From positions 468,125 through 532,124 of the forward strand of contig CAVOXY010000001.1 of the NCBI GenBank assembly GCA_963700515.1: a stretch of DNA of 64,000 nt. Direction: 5' to 3'. A program made the translations under genes and the position numbers. Numbering within the stretch: position 1 is the first letter of the stretch; each line of letters begins with the position of its first letter. This stretch comes from JAJRVM01 sp963700515. Its GTDB lineage: Bacteria; Planctomycetota; Planctomycetia; Pirellulales; Pirellulaceae. The notes beneath the pieces are model-generated. The model saw only the letters and a list, made by a program, of their open reading frames with translations, ran no database searches and was not told where the DNA came from. Below, piece after piece: positions 10,031 to 19,894 of the stretch.

Positions 10031-10122
10031 GCACTCTGAGCGACGAAACCTCCCAGAGTCGCGCAGGGTCATTGAGCAGTCTTGATGACAGCGCGGACAA
10101 TACGAGAAAGGACGGCACCAAT

Positions 10123-11380
10123 ATGGCGAAGAGCAGGAAGCGGTTAGGGACCGAGAAAACGGGCACGGCACGTCGTGAGTTGAATCCTGCGGCCGATCAT
10201 GCGCGTGAGCCGGACCTGCGGCGCGCGACCGACCTGGTCTTGGAGTTGATGGCCATTGCCGGCAAGAGCGGCGAAGAAGGTGCGATCGCCGAAGTCGTCC
10301 AGCGCAAGCTGCTGGATGCCGGAGCCAAAGCGTCCCTGATCCGTCGCGATGCGGTTCATCGGCACACGCCGCTGCCCGGGGAAACCGGCAACCTGGTACT
10401 GAAACTGCCGGGTACGCTGCGCACCGCGGCGCATGCTCGCGCTCATCTCGACACGGTTCCCATCTGTGTTGGCTCGCGCCCCGTCGTACGACAAGGGACC
10501 GTCCGTTCCGCGAATCCCGCCACCGGACTGGGAGCGGATGACCGTGCCGGCGTCGCCACCATCCTGACCGCCGCGGTCGAGATCCTGGAACACGGATGGC
10601 CGCACCCGCCGTTGACGTTCTGCTGGTTTGTGCAGGAAGAGGTCGGCCTGCACGGTTCGCGACTGGTCAAGCCGAGTTTTCTCGGCCGGCCGAAATGGGC
10701 CTTCAACTGGGACGGTGGCGCACCAGAGAAAATTACCGTGGGGGCGACCGGTGGCTGCCGACTGACGATCGAGATCACCGGGGTGGCCAGTCATGCGGGA
10801 GTGGCACCGGAGTGGGGCGTTAGTGCCATCACCATCGCCGCCGTAGCCACGGCGGATCTCCACCAAAACGGCTGGCTCGGCTTGGTGCAGAAAGGCCGCA
10901 AAGCGGGTACCAGCAATATTGGTGTGATTCGCGGCGGTGACGCGACCAATGTGGTGACGGATCGCGTCCACCTGCGGGCCGAAGCGCGCAGTCACGACGC
11001 GGCCTTCCGGCAGCGGATTGTCAGTGAGATTGAGAAGGCTTTTGTGCGAGCGGCCAAGGATGTGACGAACGTGGCCGGCGCCACCGGCAAAGTGGACGTC
11101 TCCACGCGTACGGACTATGAATCATTCCTGCTCCCAGCGGATGAACCATGTGTGGTGGCCGCCGAGGCAGCCGTGGTCGCCGTAGGACGCCAAGCCGCTG
11201 CGCGCAGTGGCCAACGGAGGAGTCGATGCCAATTGGACCACACGCCATGGTATTCCCACTGTCACGCTCGGCTGCGGGCAACTCAATCCGCACATGGTCA
11301 CCGAAGCCCTTGACCTGGATGGTTTCGCCGATGCCTGCCGAATCGCCCTGCTGCTGGCGACCGGGTCTGCCGGTGCGTAA
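10123..11380 (+). CDS. M20-family metallopeptidase, PepT-like (frameshifted)
   Basis: Zinc-dependent aminopeptidase or dipeptidase of about 418 residues. Metal-site motifs occur in order: AHLDTVPI (His, Asp), GLGADDRAGVA (bridging Asp), QEEVG (Glu pair), NWDGG (Asp), and NPHMVTEA (final His). The last motif only appears after a frame change at about 11,205: the first frame runs into a meaningless tail, while the next frame reads VANGGVDANWTTRHGIPTVT and ends at TAA 11,380. GAAAGGA precedes ATG 10123. The GADDRAGVA motif is closest to the tripeptidase branch, also represented by the pepT gene at 33.7-34.9 kb. Probably cytoplasmic, as no signal peptide is seen. Confidence 0.85.
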
Positions 11381-11601
11381 GGCGATTGGCCAGTGAACGA
11401 TTGGCCAGTGATAATGTCCCGTGGGACGAGCTTCCAGCCTGCCGCTGCTCCACGAAAATGACAGGCCGGAAGCCTATGCCACGAGTAAGATAGATTTTGC
11501 CGTTCGCGTATGCCGCGTGCCGGGGCGGTTACCTGCTGGCTCGATCTTCCTCCTTCTTCCTGGTATCGCCCCGCAACTCGCTTCGCCTTGGGAGACCGGC
11601 G

Positions 11602-11918
11602 ATGGATTTGGACGACGACCTCTGCATTTGCTTTCACGTCAGCAAGCGGAAGGTGCTCAACTATTTACGGGTCGAGCAACCGCAGCGTTGCGGGCAGTTG
11701 GCCGATTGCTTCGGAGCAGGAACTGGCTGTGGCTGGTGTCGTCCTTTTCTGCGTCAATTGTTCGACGAAGCGGCGGTCGAAGGTGGTGTCTCCGGTGTCT
11801 TCCCGACCCCCGAGCAGTACAGGCGCAGCGAGCAAAATACCTTCGAGAAAAAAAGGCCGCCACTTCTACAGAGGGGGGCGCGGCAAGTGAGCTCCCCGAC
11901 AGCCCAACTGGCGATTGA
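11602..11918 (+). CDS. BFD-like [2Fe-2S]-binding protein (probable frameshift)
   Basis: Small protein of about 105 residues with a bacterioferritin-associated-ferredoxin type cluster site: CICFHVSKRKV near the N-terminus and GAGTGCGWC ~35 residues later, giving CxC...CxxC. It probably carries electrons or senses iron; the partner is unknown. ATG 11602 follows GGAGACC. Read straight through, the frame runs to 11,997 with an unlikely tail that overlaps the next gene. Shifting frame at ~11,822 gives QAQRAKYLREKKAA and a stop at 11,918, which looks like a natural charged C-terminus, so I prefer that end. Confidence 0.7.
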
Positions 11919-11978
11919 GGTGGAAATCGGGTACGATAACGGGAAATCAACCCTCCGTTCCGAGCACTGCGAGAAGAC

Positions 11979-12281
11979 ATGGCGCGCAAAGTTGTAAATC
12001 GTAAAGCGTTACGCGAAGAAGTGGAAGCAGCAGAAAAAGCCGGCGGAGTGACGAAGAAGGTGGCCAAAAAGAAGCCTGCCACCAAGCGAAGTTCCCGCTC
12101 AAAAGAACCGGTGGACGTGCGCAAGAAGGTCTTCTGGGGTGTCTTCAATCAGTCACTCAAACGGGTTGCGACATTTGAGTTCGACCAGAGGAAGGAAGCG
12201 GATGCGAAAGCAGACGCCCTCAGCCAGTCGGGGAAATCTCCCCACTTTGTGCAGAAGGTCAAAGAGGCCATAGAGGAATAG
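11979..12281 (+). CDS. Small basic conserved-type protein
   Basis: A 100-residue protein. Residues 1-50 are rich in Lys, Arg and Ala (VTKKVAKKKPATKRSSRS), like a histone-H1 tail; residues 52-100 form a more ordered part with FWGVFNQSLKRVATFEFDQR and a Glu-rich end. It may bind nucleic acid through the basic tail, which is an inference from composition only. I cannot name the family. It starts 60 bases after the [2Fe-2S] gene and is intact. Confidence 0.7.
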   Translation: MARKVVNRKALREEVEAAEKAGGVTKKVAKKKPATKRSSRSKEPVDVRKKVFWGVFNQSLKRVATFEFDQRKEADAKADALSQSGKSPHFVQKVKEAIEE

Positions 12282-12375
12282 GGTGGCCTGGCTGGTCGCT
12301 TTCTTATTTGCCGCAGGTCGGCCTTGCGCAATGGTCTGCCGGCTATGACTCTGCTGGCTATGGCATGGTACCGGC

Positions 12376-13158
12376 ATGATGACAAGCGTGACCCCCAGGT
12401 TCTATTGTTGGCAGCGACTCATTCTGTTGTGTGTGCTGACGCTTCAAGGATTGTCGGGATGCGGGAAAGGCTCGCCCGCCCCAGCCCCGACTCCGCCACA
12501 CCTCGCGACGCCGCCCAATTCAGTAGTGTTTGCCTACGAGCTGAAACAACTGAGCCCGGTGGGCCCCTATCTCCCCGTGCTTGATGAAGGTCGACTCCGC
12601 GCAGCGCCGCCGATTGAATGGTATCCGGCACCGCGTGGAAATGACTATGTGGTGCGATTTGTGCGTGACAGGACTCAGCACTCGCCGCTGCCACGCATCA
12701 CGGTCGAAGCATGTGATTCGGACTGGAACCAGCTGGGTGAGTTGAGCGAGGAGAATCTGAAGCTGTTTTGCGAGGCGGTGGCAGATCACTTGGATGAAAA
12801 GACACGCCAGGCAATGGACGGAGATGTCAAGCCGTTGCTGCTGGGGTCCGTCCCGTGTGCATATTTCGTCATCAACAAACAGTATCGGGTGGAAGATAAG
12901 TTGATTCGTGGCAGTTGTGACGTGATTAAGACTTTGCAGCACGGGCGGCTTTATACATTGTCCTTGGATGTCTATTTAGATCGGTTGATCGACTACCGCG
13001 CGGACGCCTTCGCGGTGATGGCCCACATGGAATTCCTCGTGCCCGAAGCAAGGGGACAGAAAAGGGGGACGAAAAGGCCGGCGGCGAGCCGCGTAGGAAC
13101 CGGCATCCGAGTCCGCGGAGCCAAAAGCAAAAGTCCCGGAAACATCCGCCGGGGATAA
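12376..13158 (+). CDS. Hypothetical lipoprotein
   Basis: 260-residue secreted protein with a lipoprotein signal: a hydrophobic stretch (LILLCVLTLQ) ending in the lipobox LSGC at ~residue 29, then a proline-rich linker. The mature part has no motif I recognise. The C-terminus is suspicious: from ~13,060 the reading frame gives an Arg/Gly-rich tail, whereas other frames read KGDEKAGGEP and then SAEPKAKVPETSAGDK with a stop at 13,162. Two small indels there would restore an acidic tail. It converges on the receiver-like gene, with a perfect hairpin between them. Confidence 0.65.
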   Translation: MMTSVTPRFYCWQRLILLCVLTLQGLSGCGKGSPAPAPTPPHLATPPNSVVFAYELKQLSPVGPYLPVLDEGRLRAAPPIEWYPAPRGNDYVVRFVRDRTQHSPLPRITVEACDSDWNQLGELSEENLKLFCEAVADHLDEKTRQAMDGDVKPLLLGSVPCAYFVINKQYRVEDKLIRGSCDVIKTLQHGRLYTLSLDVYLDRLIDYRADAFAVMAHMEFLVPEARGQKRGTKRPAASRVGTGIRVRGAKSKSPGNIRRG

Positions 13159-13180
13159 ATGAACGCGGGGGGGCGGGCGA

Positions 13181-13209
13181 CATGAATGGTGAATGGTCCA
13201 CCATTCATG
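13181..13209. terminator. Perfect 10-bp inverted repeat between convergent genes
   Basis: CATGAATGGT at 13181-13190 pairs with ACCATTCATG at 13200-13209 across a 9-base loop. It lies between a + gene ending near 13,160 and a - gene ending at 13,331, a place where a bidirectional terminator is expected. There is no U-run, so it may be only a stabilising hairpin. Confidence 0.5.
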
Positions 13210-13330
13210 GTCCATTCTTCACGATGAACCATGTACGTCTCAGGCGTTGTCCAATCAGAGTCCGGTCGGGTCGCGGCGGCAGACTGCGCAGGTGGATCTG
13301 ATGCGAGTCTGAGCTACCCCTCGGGTCCCG

Positions 13331-13705
13331 TCAATCGCCCAGAAACGGCTTGAGCTTGGCCAGCGTTTCGGGTGCCTGAAGAGACCGTTTGCCAAATCCC
13401 TCCACGGCACCGGCGAGCTGTGCGCTCTGTTGATACTCCGAGAAATTGGTGACCATCATCACGGGTGTGTTGCTCAAATTCGGATCCGCCTTGATCTGCC
13501 TGATCACTTCCAGCCCGTCGCTGCCGTCCCGGTCGAGTTGCCGGTTGACGAGGACCAGATCGAACGGCTCGCACTGCAGTTGCTGCAGGGCGTCGAGGAG
13601 ACTATCTGCCGGCAGGACCTGGGCGGAAAAATGGTGTTCGATCAGGGCGGAAACGGCCCGATGATCGGGTGTGCAATTGCCGACGCTCAGAACGCGCTTA
13701 TTCAT
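13331..13705 (-). CDS. Degenerate response-regulator receiver protein
   Basis: 124-residue single-domain protein with a CheY-like pattern. However, the usual phospho-acceptor aspartate is replaced: FDLVLVNRQLDRDG has Asn where LVLVD is expected. The N-terminal acidic pair is also missing (VLSVGNCTPDH), while a Lys is kept near the end (GFGKRS). It therefore probably cannot be phosphorylated in the standard way and may act as a pseudo-receiver or docking protein. There is no output domain and no histidine kinase nearby. Family membership is inferred from the alternating beta-strand/helix pattern and the spacing of these motifs. Confidence 0.7.
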   Translation of the reverse strand: MNKRVLSVGNCTPDHRAVSALIEHHFSAQVLPADSLLDALQQLQCEPFDLVLVNRQLDRDGSDGLEVIRQIKADPNLSNTPVMMVTNFSEYQQSAQLAGAVEGFGKRSLQAPETLAKLKPFLGD

Positions 13706-13795
13706 CGTGTGCCACGTACGCCAGATAAAGTTGCTGTCTTGGTTGTCATGCGGCCTCCGGACTTCGAGTTTCTAGCACGCCCAGGTGAGGCGTCC

Positions 13796-15875
13796 TCATT
13801 TCTCCGGCGCGGCGATGGCGAAGACATGAGTTCTGTTGGCGATGAAGAGCACCCCGTTGGCCACCACGGGAGTGCTGTAGACGGAGCTGCCCATGTTCAT
13901 TTCCGTGATCGGGTCATGCTTCTCGGCCGACAAATCGAACACACAGACATCGCCGTCTTCGTCTCCGATATAGACGTGGTCATTGATGATCATCGGTGAT
14001 CCCCAAGCGGCTGCCAGCATATCGTACGTCCAATGTACTTTGCCGGTCTTGGCATCCAGGCAGTGGAACAAACCGCTGAAGTCGGAAATGAAGAGCAGAT
14101 CGTCTCTGATGGCGACCGTACCACAGCTGCGATGCATTTCCTCTTCGAAATCGATCTGGCCGTCACCGTTTTGATCGGACTGCGTATATTCCCAGATGGC
14201 GGCGGAATTCGGATTGGCAGCGGTTGTTTCGCCTTGCTCCGCAATCACCGCCTGCAGTCGGCGATGAGGAATCATGGTGGTTTTGTCGTCCGCTTTGACT
14301 GCCAGCTGAGGGCTAACGTCGCCACGTTTGGTCGGGTCGATACACCAGAGATGCCCGATCCCTTCCCCGTGTTCCGGATCCTGCCCGACGGCGACATAGA
14401 CCAAACCGTCATAGATGACCGGAGTGGCGATGATGTTATTTCGCGTACCGGCACCTCCCAGGATCCATTGGGACTCCTTCGGGTTGGCGTCGAATTTCCA
14501 GAGCAATTCAGGTTTGCCGTTTGTTCCCTCGTCGGCTCGGAAGCTGTACACCCAGCCGTCACCTCCGCCGAAAATCACCTGCGAAACTCCCCCCAGCGTG
14601 CCGGCGGCCGGCGATGACCATTGGCCGTGCAGGATATTCTCACCGGGCGACTTATCGGTCCAATAGACTTCGCCCGTGTGCTTGTTCATGGCGATGAAAC
14701 TGGGCGCGTCGGGCGACGGAATGTTGATGTGAGACTCGTCCACGCCATTGGAGGTATTGACGAAGAGAATGTCCCCCACGGCCGTCACGGAGCAACTGCA
14801 CATGTTGTGCTGTGACACACGCAGCTTCTCCATCATGTCGAATCGCCAGACCGTATCCGACTCGTGCTTGTCGTGCGGGCGTGACCACTTTGAAAGCGCT
14901 GAGATTCGGTCCTTGCAGCGTCACGGCGCAGGTGCGTTCTACGTCATGGATATTGGCGCTGATCTGCCATTTCTTGCCGGGACTGACGGTGGTCACCTGC
15001 AGCGTGTCAGGGAGTTCCATGTCGGCCGCGGTGAATCGCTGACGCAGGGCGGGAGTCACCGTTCCTTCGCTGAGCGCCTGGGTGGCCGGGCCCACCTCAT
15101 CGGCCGCCGGATCCTCGCTCTTGCGGATACTGAAGAGCCTGGCCAACTCGTGCTGGAGTGGGCCGTCATCCTCGCCGTCATAGAATCCTTCGGTGTCGAG
15201 GCAGACGACTTCGCCACGGCTCGTGACGTACCAGAGCCGATTTCCCTCGACGAGCGGAGCACAACAGATACCTTGGAGGGGCCAATCGTGCACGCGGCCG
15301 GTGGGCAATTTCTCGTTGGAGTCCTGCCAGAGGAATTCGCCCGTCTTCTCGTTGAAACAGAGCAGACAACCGAGGTCGACGTCAGCGGGATAGCGGTTCA
15401 GATATCCCGCACCATTATTGGTGCCCACATAGAGACGTCCTCCCGCTATGACGGGATTGCCATATGTCTGACTGCCCACGCGCGAAACCCACTTGATGTT
15501 GACGGCCTTATCGGAGATCCACTCACCCGTTTTGCGATCAAAGCTGCCGACCTCCCACTGTGTGGGAATCGTGCTGTCCGCTACCGGCGTATTGTTGCGG
15601 TAGGAGGTGCCCGCCCACTGTGGCCAGTCGCCAGGCTTGACCGGCGCGTTCGCGGTCTTGTCGACAGCTGCCAGTTTGGAGACGCCGGCCGTGGACGAAC
15701 TCTGCCCGTCCACAGCAGTGGTGTCGGCGGCGACCGGCGGCTCAGCAGCCTGGGGTGTAGCAGGTTCCGCCCCCTGTACGGCGCGGGAAGTCCCGCAACC
15801 AGGGATGAGCGACGTTGTCACGACTCCCAGGAAGAACGCCACCATGACGAAACAGACGGTGCGAAGTGATTTCAT
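13796..15875 (-). CDS. PQQ-type beta-propeller lipoprotein (frameshifted)
   Basis: Secreted beta-propeller protein of ~692 residues with BamB/PQQ-like repeats. It starts with a lipoprotein signal (FVMVAFFLGVVTTSLIPGC), then an Ala/Pro linker, and DWPQWAGTSYRNNTP, the usual entry to these propellers. Blade motifs such as LLCFNEKTGEFLW, FIAMNKHTGEVYW and FHCLDAKTGKVHW recur. An EF-hand-like DQNGDGQIDFEEE sits at about three quarters of the length. The frame breaks at ~14,875 between VTPA and DKHESDTVWRF. ATG 15875 is chosen because the signal peptide starts there. A second propeller gene ends 112 bases upstream on the same strand, so the two are likely co-transcribed. Function is unknown; such proteins often act as envelope scaffolds. 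Confidence 0.8.
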
Positions 15876-15987
15876 TGCTTGCTTCTTTCTCGATGAATTC
15901 AGGCGGGGGGGTTCCGTGGCAGCGATGTGACACCGCTGCGGCGTGTTCTCGCGGCGGCACAGGACGATCTGCCGCGACGAGCCCACA

Positions 15988-18354
15988 TCAATTGGCATAG
16001 ACCTTTAAATTGTCAAGCGTGATTTCCGCGTCCTTGGCGTTACCATAGAGGCCCGGACTTCCTGTTACGTTGGGCGACATGTCGACCGCCTCGATCGTCC
16101 ACTGCGCGGGCTCCTGCTGGTCGCGCGGCCATACTTTACCGTGCAACACCGCCTGGCCGTCGTGGTTTTCGGCCCGCAGTTTCATGACGTACCACACGTT
16201 CGGCTGCCAGGGGAAGTCGATCGTGTTGGCCATCCGCAGTTGGGAGGACCAGGTGCGAATTTGTAGCTTCTGGCTGGCGCCCTGTAAGTCTAGCGTATAG
16301 CCTTGAGCAATGATCCCAATATCTGGCATCTTGCCGTCGGTAATGGAGCCACGTATTTCGGATTGGATCGTGTAGTCGGCCAGATCTGTGGGACCGAACC
16401 AGCAGCGACTACGGGTCCCCTTGGGAATGGTGGTGATCTTGACCAGCACCCGATTTCCATCCGCATCGCGAATGACATGACGATACCGCGCGCCAACCCA
16501 CGTGACTGGCGGATCGCTCAGCTCATCAAACGAGAATTGCCAAGGGAGCGGAGGCACAATCCGGATGCGGGCCTTTCCGACCAGGTCCCCTACGGTCGCT
16601 GACACAATTGCCGCTTGATGCACCGCATCATCGTTGGCGTGGAAAGTTCCCGCCGAGTCAATCGTGCCCGCTCCCTCCACGCTGTAGGTGGCGGTGGTCT
16701 CCTGCAGGAACTGGCCGTGGGCATTATAGAGTCGCGTCTTGAGTACTTTGCTTTCACCCGGTCGCAGCAGGACTTCCGCCGGCACGACTTGCACTTGGGC
16801 AGGCTGCGGATCGTCTGCCACCGCCCGCTCGGTCGGTGCGGCCGTCAGGACCACCTGGCCCGGATTCTGCTCCGGATCGCGCAGGCAGTACAGGCCGCCG
16901 CTGGTCGTGAAATAAACGCATCCGTGCGAGCAGATCGGTGACGCATCAATTTCTTCGTTGCGCGGAAACCGCCCTTTGTTGAGCAGTTCCAGGCCTTTCT
17001 CGGCGTCGATGCGGAAGATGAACCAGTCGCCGCTCAACGAGGCTGCGTAGAGTTTCCCATCGGCCAACAGCGGGCTACTGCGCATGACCCGGCCCAACGC
17101 CATCGGTCGCTTGAGGACCGCCTCGCCCGTCTCGGCGTCCAGGACAAACAGTTTCGCCTGGTCACTGACGCAGTAGAGTCTGTTTCCGCTGAGTACCGGC
17201 GAGCTCTTTCCCATCATCAGTTCGAAGACACGCCATTTTTCACCCGTCTGCGAGATGTCCCCCTGTCCCGTGGCGTCGAAGGCAAGGACGGTCCCCATGG
17301 CCGTACCCGTTTCGTTCTCCTCACTGTGTCCCATGTAGACCGTGTCGCCAACGACCAGTGGTGCGACGTTCAGGCCGCGGCGGGAAATGGCGTAATGCCA
17401 GATCGGTTGGCCAGTACGCGGCTGAAAACCCCAGACTTGTCCGTCACCAGACCCGAACACGATCGCCTTCTGACCATGGAGTACGGTGACTGTCGGTGCG
17501 CTGTAAATTGTGTCGTAGGGGCCTTCCCGCGTCCCGTTGAACCACACGACTTCCCCAGTTCGCTTGTCAAAAGCCACCAGACGGTGTGCCGGTTTCGCCA
17601 TCTCGCCCCACCCGGTGATGATGCCACTGACAATCACCAGGTCCTCACAGATTACAGGAAACGTGGTGCGACCTCCGTAAGTAGTCAGCATGCCAAACCA
17701 CTCGTGCATGCGAACCGACCAGAGGGTCTGACCGGTGTTACCGTCGAGGCACTGGAGATAGCCGCACACACCCAACGCAAAAACATTGCCCGTCGTGGGG
17801 TCCCCAACCACGGAAGACCACGCCACACGCGTATCCGGCACGTCCGACAGCCAAACATTGAATCGGTTCTCCCACAACGTCTGGCCGGTGGTGGCGTCGA
17901 CGCACACAACTCGTTCTCCCTCGCGGTCCGTCCCACGAGCGCTCCGTGCGAGCAGGTAAAGTCTGCCATTCATGACGATCGGGGTACTGCGCGTTCCCAA
18001 GTCGTCCCGTTTCCAGAGGACATTACTTCCCTCACCACCGGCGGCATCGAAATCGTCAATGAGGCCGGTTTCCGGCGAAACGCCGTCATAGCGCGGTCCA
18101 CGCCAGAAGGGCCAATCGAGCGGATCGCTCGGGAGATCACGCGCGGTGGCAAGGGCGGGGTTATTTTCGGGGCCGCGCAGCTTTGCGCCGGCGGGAGTTG
18201 CCCCCGCCGTGCGGATTTCCCCTGCCGCAATGACCGGCAGCACGCCAGTCAACATGCAGCTCAATCCCAAAGCGACTGCGAGGCGGATACCTGCGAGGTG
18301 GGACGGGGGAGGCATGAGCAGCGGGAGTCGATGGCGGGTGGGTGGGGTCTTCAT
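15988..18354 (-). CDS. PQQ-type beta-propeller protein with C-terminal sandwich domain
   Basis: Intact secreted protein of 788 residues. The N-terminus has a signal-like hydrophobic stretch (~residues 24-44), then DWPFWRGPRYDGVSPETG, the start of a PQQ-like propeller. Blade motifs include VVCVDATTGQTLWE, LQCLDGNTGQTLWS and LVAFDKRTGEVVW. After residue ~500 there is an Ig-like segment (LRPGESKVLKTRLYNAHGQ), and the last ~200 residues look like a LamG/DUF1080-type beta sandwich (PNVWYVMKLRAENHDGQ, ITLDNLKVYAN). The sandwich may bind sugar, which is an inference. It is first in a likely two-gene unit with the lipoprotein downstream. An internal ATG 13 codons in is an alternative start. Confidence 0.8.
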   Translation of the reverse strand: MKTPPTRHRLPLLMPPPSHLAGIRLAVALGLSCMLTGVLPVIAAGEIRTAGATPAGAKLRGPENNPALATARDLPSDPLDWPFWRGPRYDGVSPETGLIDDFDAAGGEGSNVLWKRDDLGTRSTPIVMNGRLYLLARSARGTDREGERVVCVDATTGQTLWENRFNVWLSDVPDTRVAWSSVVGDPTTGNVFALGVCGYLQCLDGNTGQTLWSVRMHEWFGMLTTYGGRTTFPVICEDLVIVSGIITGWGEMAKPAHRLVAFDKRTGEVVWFNGTREGPYDTIYSAPTVTVLHGQKAIVFGSGDGQVWGFQPRTGQPIWHYAISRRGLNVAPLVVGDTVYMGHSEENETGTAMGTVLAFDATGQGDISQTGEKWRVFELMMGKSSPVLSGNRLYCVSDQAKLFVLDAETGEAVLKRPMALGRVMRSSPLLADGKLYAASLSGDWFIFRIDAEKGLELLNKGRFPRNEEIDASPICSHGCVYFTTSGGLYCLRDPEQNPGQVVLTAAPTERAVADDPQPAQVQVVPAEVLLRPGESKVLKTRLYNAHGQFLQETTATYSVEGAGTIDSAGTFHANDDAVHQAAIVSATVGDLVGKARIRIVPPLPWQFSFDELSDPPVTWVGARYRHVIRDADGNRVLVKITTIPKGTRSRCWFGPTDLADYTIQSEIRGSITDGKMPDIGIIAQGYTLDLQGASQKLQIRTWSSQLRMANTIDFPWQPNVWYVMKLRAENHDGQAVLHGKVWPRDQQEPAQWTIEAVDMSPNVTGSPGLYGNAKDAEITLDNLKVYAN

Positions 18355-18680
18355 GGTTGTTGTTCCATGGCTGCGATTTCAGGATTTCTTAGGTCGCAGA
18401 TTACTCGTGCTTTACTCGTGTCAAACGTGTCTGCAGTTTTCTAGTACGGAAACCGGGAATTACCACGTGTGACTCAGGAATACTCGCCCTTCCATGGGGT
18501 GGTGTTATTTCTCCAAAAGCAGGGGCGATTTCCCCCGCCGGGGGTTGCACTGCTGGCCGGCAAATGCTCGCTTTCTCGTCGCAAGAAGGCGACTACGGGA
18601 GCTTACGGGCGACACTTAAACGGCAAGTATGGCAGCGGTTCCCCGCGCCGTCGGGTGTGTTTCGGGAGCTGCCGGAGCAT
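18355..18680. other. Intergenic region with GC hairpin
   Basis: 326 bases between the start of the beta-propeller gene and the end of the cupin gene, both on the minus strand. A GC-rich inverted repeat (CCCCCGCCGGGGG, about 18,531-18,543) lies 3' of the cupin gene and could aid termination; no T-run follows. The promoter of the propeller operon must also be here. Confidence 0.35.
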
Positions 18681-19079
18681 TCAGTCGAACCATTCGTCCA
18701 GGGGATCGAATTTGGGAAGCACGACGATTAGGACTGTCATTCTACCGATGGCTCGATGGCGTGTCCCGGGTCGGATCATCACGCACAGCCCCGGCTGAAC
18801 CGGCAAGATTTTGTTGTCGAGTTGCAGGCGGGCGTCGGATTCACACTGCAGGAAATAGTACGTTTCCAGCAACCGCTTGTGGTAATGCAGTCGCGCGTCT
18901 TCTTGGATCTCCGTGACGTGAATGGTGCCGGGAAAGTCGGCCACGTCGACCAAGGCACGCCGAGACTGGCCGCAGGGGCAGGCGACAGCGGGTAATTGGC
19001 CGAAGTCCACGAGTTCGTAACCTGCGGGGTTCATCAGCTGGGGCGGATCGGGTTCAGGTGCGGTTGGTTCAGGTGCCAT
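18681..19079 (-). CDS. Small cupin-domain protein
   Basis: 132-residue protein with a single cupin barrel in its second half. The first cupin motif is visible as HYHKRLLETYYFL (HxH...E with three His-like ligand positions) and the second as PGLCVMIRPGTRHRAIG (PG...H). In related small cupins these residues bind a metal such as Mn or Fe. The N-terminal part has a possible metal pair CPC (AVACPCGQSRRAL). ATG 19079 is chosen; ATG 19094 five codons earlier is nearly as good. Enzyme or sensor cannot be told; it may bind a small metabolite. Confidence 0.75.
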   Translation of the reverse strand: MAPEPTAPEPDPPQLMNPAGYELVDFGQLPAVACPCGQSRRALVDVADFPGTIHVTEIQEDARLHYHKRLLETYYFLQCESDARLQLDNKILPVQPGLCVMIRPGTRHRAIGRMTVLIVVLPKFDPLDEWFD

Positions 19080-19152
19080 GGTGATGAAGTGCATCCCTCG
19101 TAGTAGGCGGCACGGCGGCCAGCCAGCTTGGTCACCACTGCCGCGGGATTTC

Positions 19153-19452
19153 TCAGAGCGCATCATGGAAGCTGTCCGAACCCCAGCTCGACTTCCCTGC
19201 CTGCCGCCCGCAGCACAGCGGTCGGCGGCCTGCTGGTGGTTGCATCTGGCGGCTGCCGGATCCCACATCGCCAGATTGGGGGAAGGAGTCGGCTGGGACC
19301 TGCCATGCGAGGCCCCACACTGCATCTACCCCCTGCGCCGCCCGGTCGTACAGAATTTGGTCACGGGCGACTCCGTGACCGGGAACTGGACAGTAAACAG
19401 CGAGAAGTATAGCAAATGTGCCGGCCACACACCACGACTTGTGGGGTCGCAA
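19153..19452 (-). CDS. Possible small secreted protein (weak)
   Basis: A 99-residue open frame begins with a signal-peptide-like stretch (VAGTFAILLAVYCPVPGHG) and continues with QILYDRAAQGVDAVWG. The second half turns Arg/Gly-rich, so it may be frameshifted or not coding. It precedes the cupin gene on the same strand. No family is recognised. Confidence 0.25.
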   Translation of the reverse strand: MRPHKSWCVAGTFAILLAVYCPVPGHGVARDQILYDRAAQGVDAVWGLAWQVPADSFPQSGDVGSGSRQMQPPAGRRPLCCGRQAGKSSWGSDSFHDAL

Positions 19453-19894
19453 TCGGCAAGGTTTCGCCAGTTATACCAGCCGGCAATGTCTACGCAATGG
19501 TTGATGTAAACCACTTGCCGAAAATTAGTTCCGATCCCTCAAGGCTGTTCAGTAGCCGGGCCGATACGGTACATGTCACTTGACGCGAGTGTCTGCCACA
19601 AGGCGGCATGAAGCGACGCGTCAGGCTAACCGGAGCGGACTTATCGGGTCAAGGAATGGCTCGACCGGTTCTGGCGCACAACACCGCGTGGCAAGCCAAC
19701 GAATTATCCGGCCAGTGCCACGTGACCCACCCCCAAAAAGGCACACCCCGATCGATTATCTCCGCGAAGGAGAATCCTCTGACGGTTTGAGTCTCAGCGA
19801 CGCGTGACTCAGTACGTTGTTGAGACTCAAGTGCGCAGGCCGACCCGGGAAATGCGCCAGTTCGAAAGTTCCATCGTAAAGGAGACGTGGCTCG

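Noticed and set aside
9925..10122. 66-codon N-terminal extension of the M20 peptidase
   Set aside because: It is made of repeat R1 sequence, while ATG 10123 has a good ribosome binding site and starts where the family begins.
14748..15869. Plus-strand open frame of 373 codons
   Set aside because: Antisense to the beta-propeller lipoprotein; no recognisable fold, no ribosome binding site that fits.
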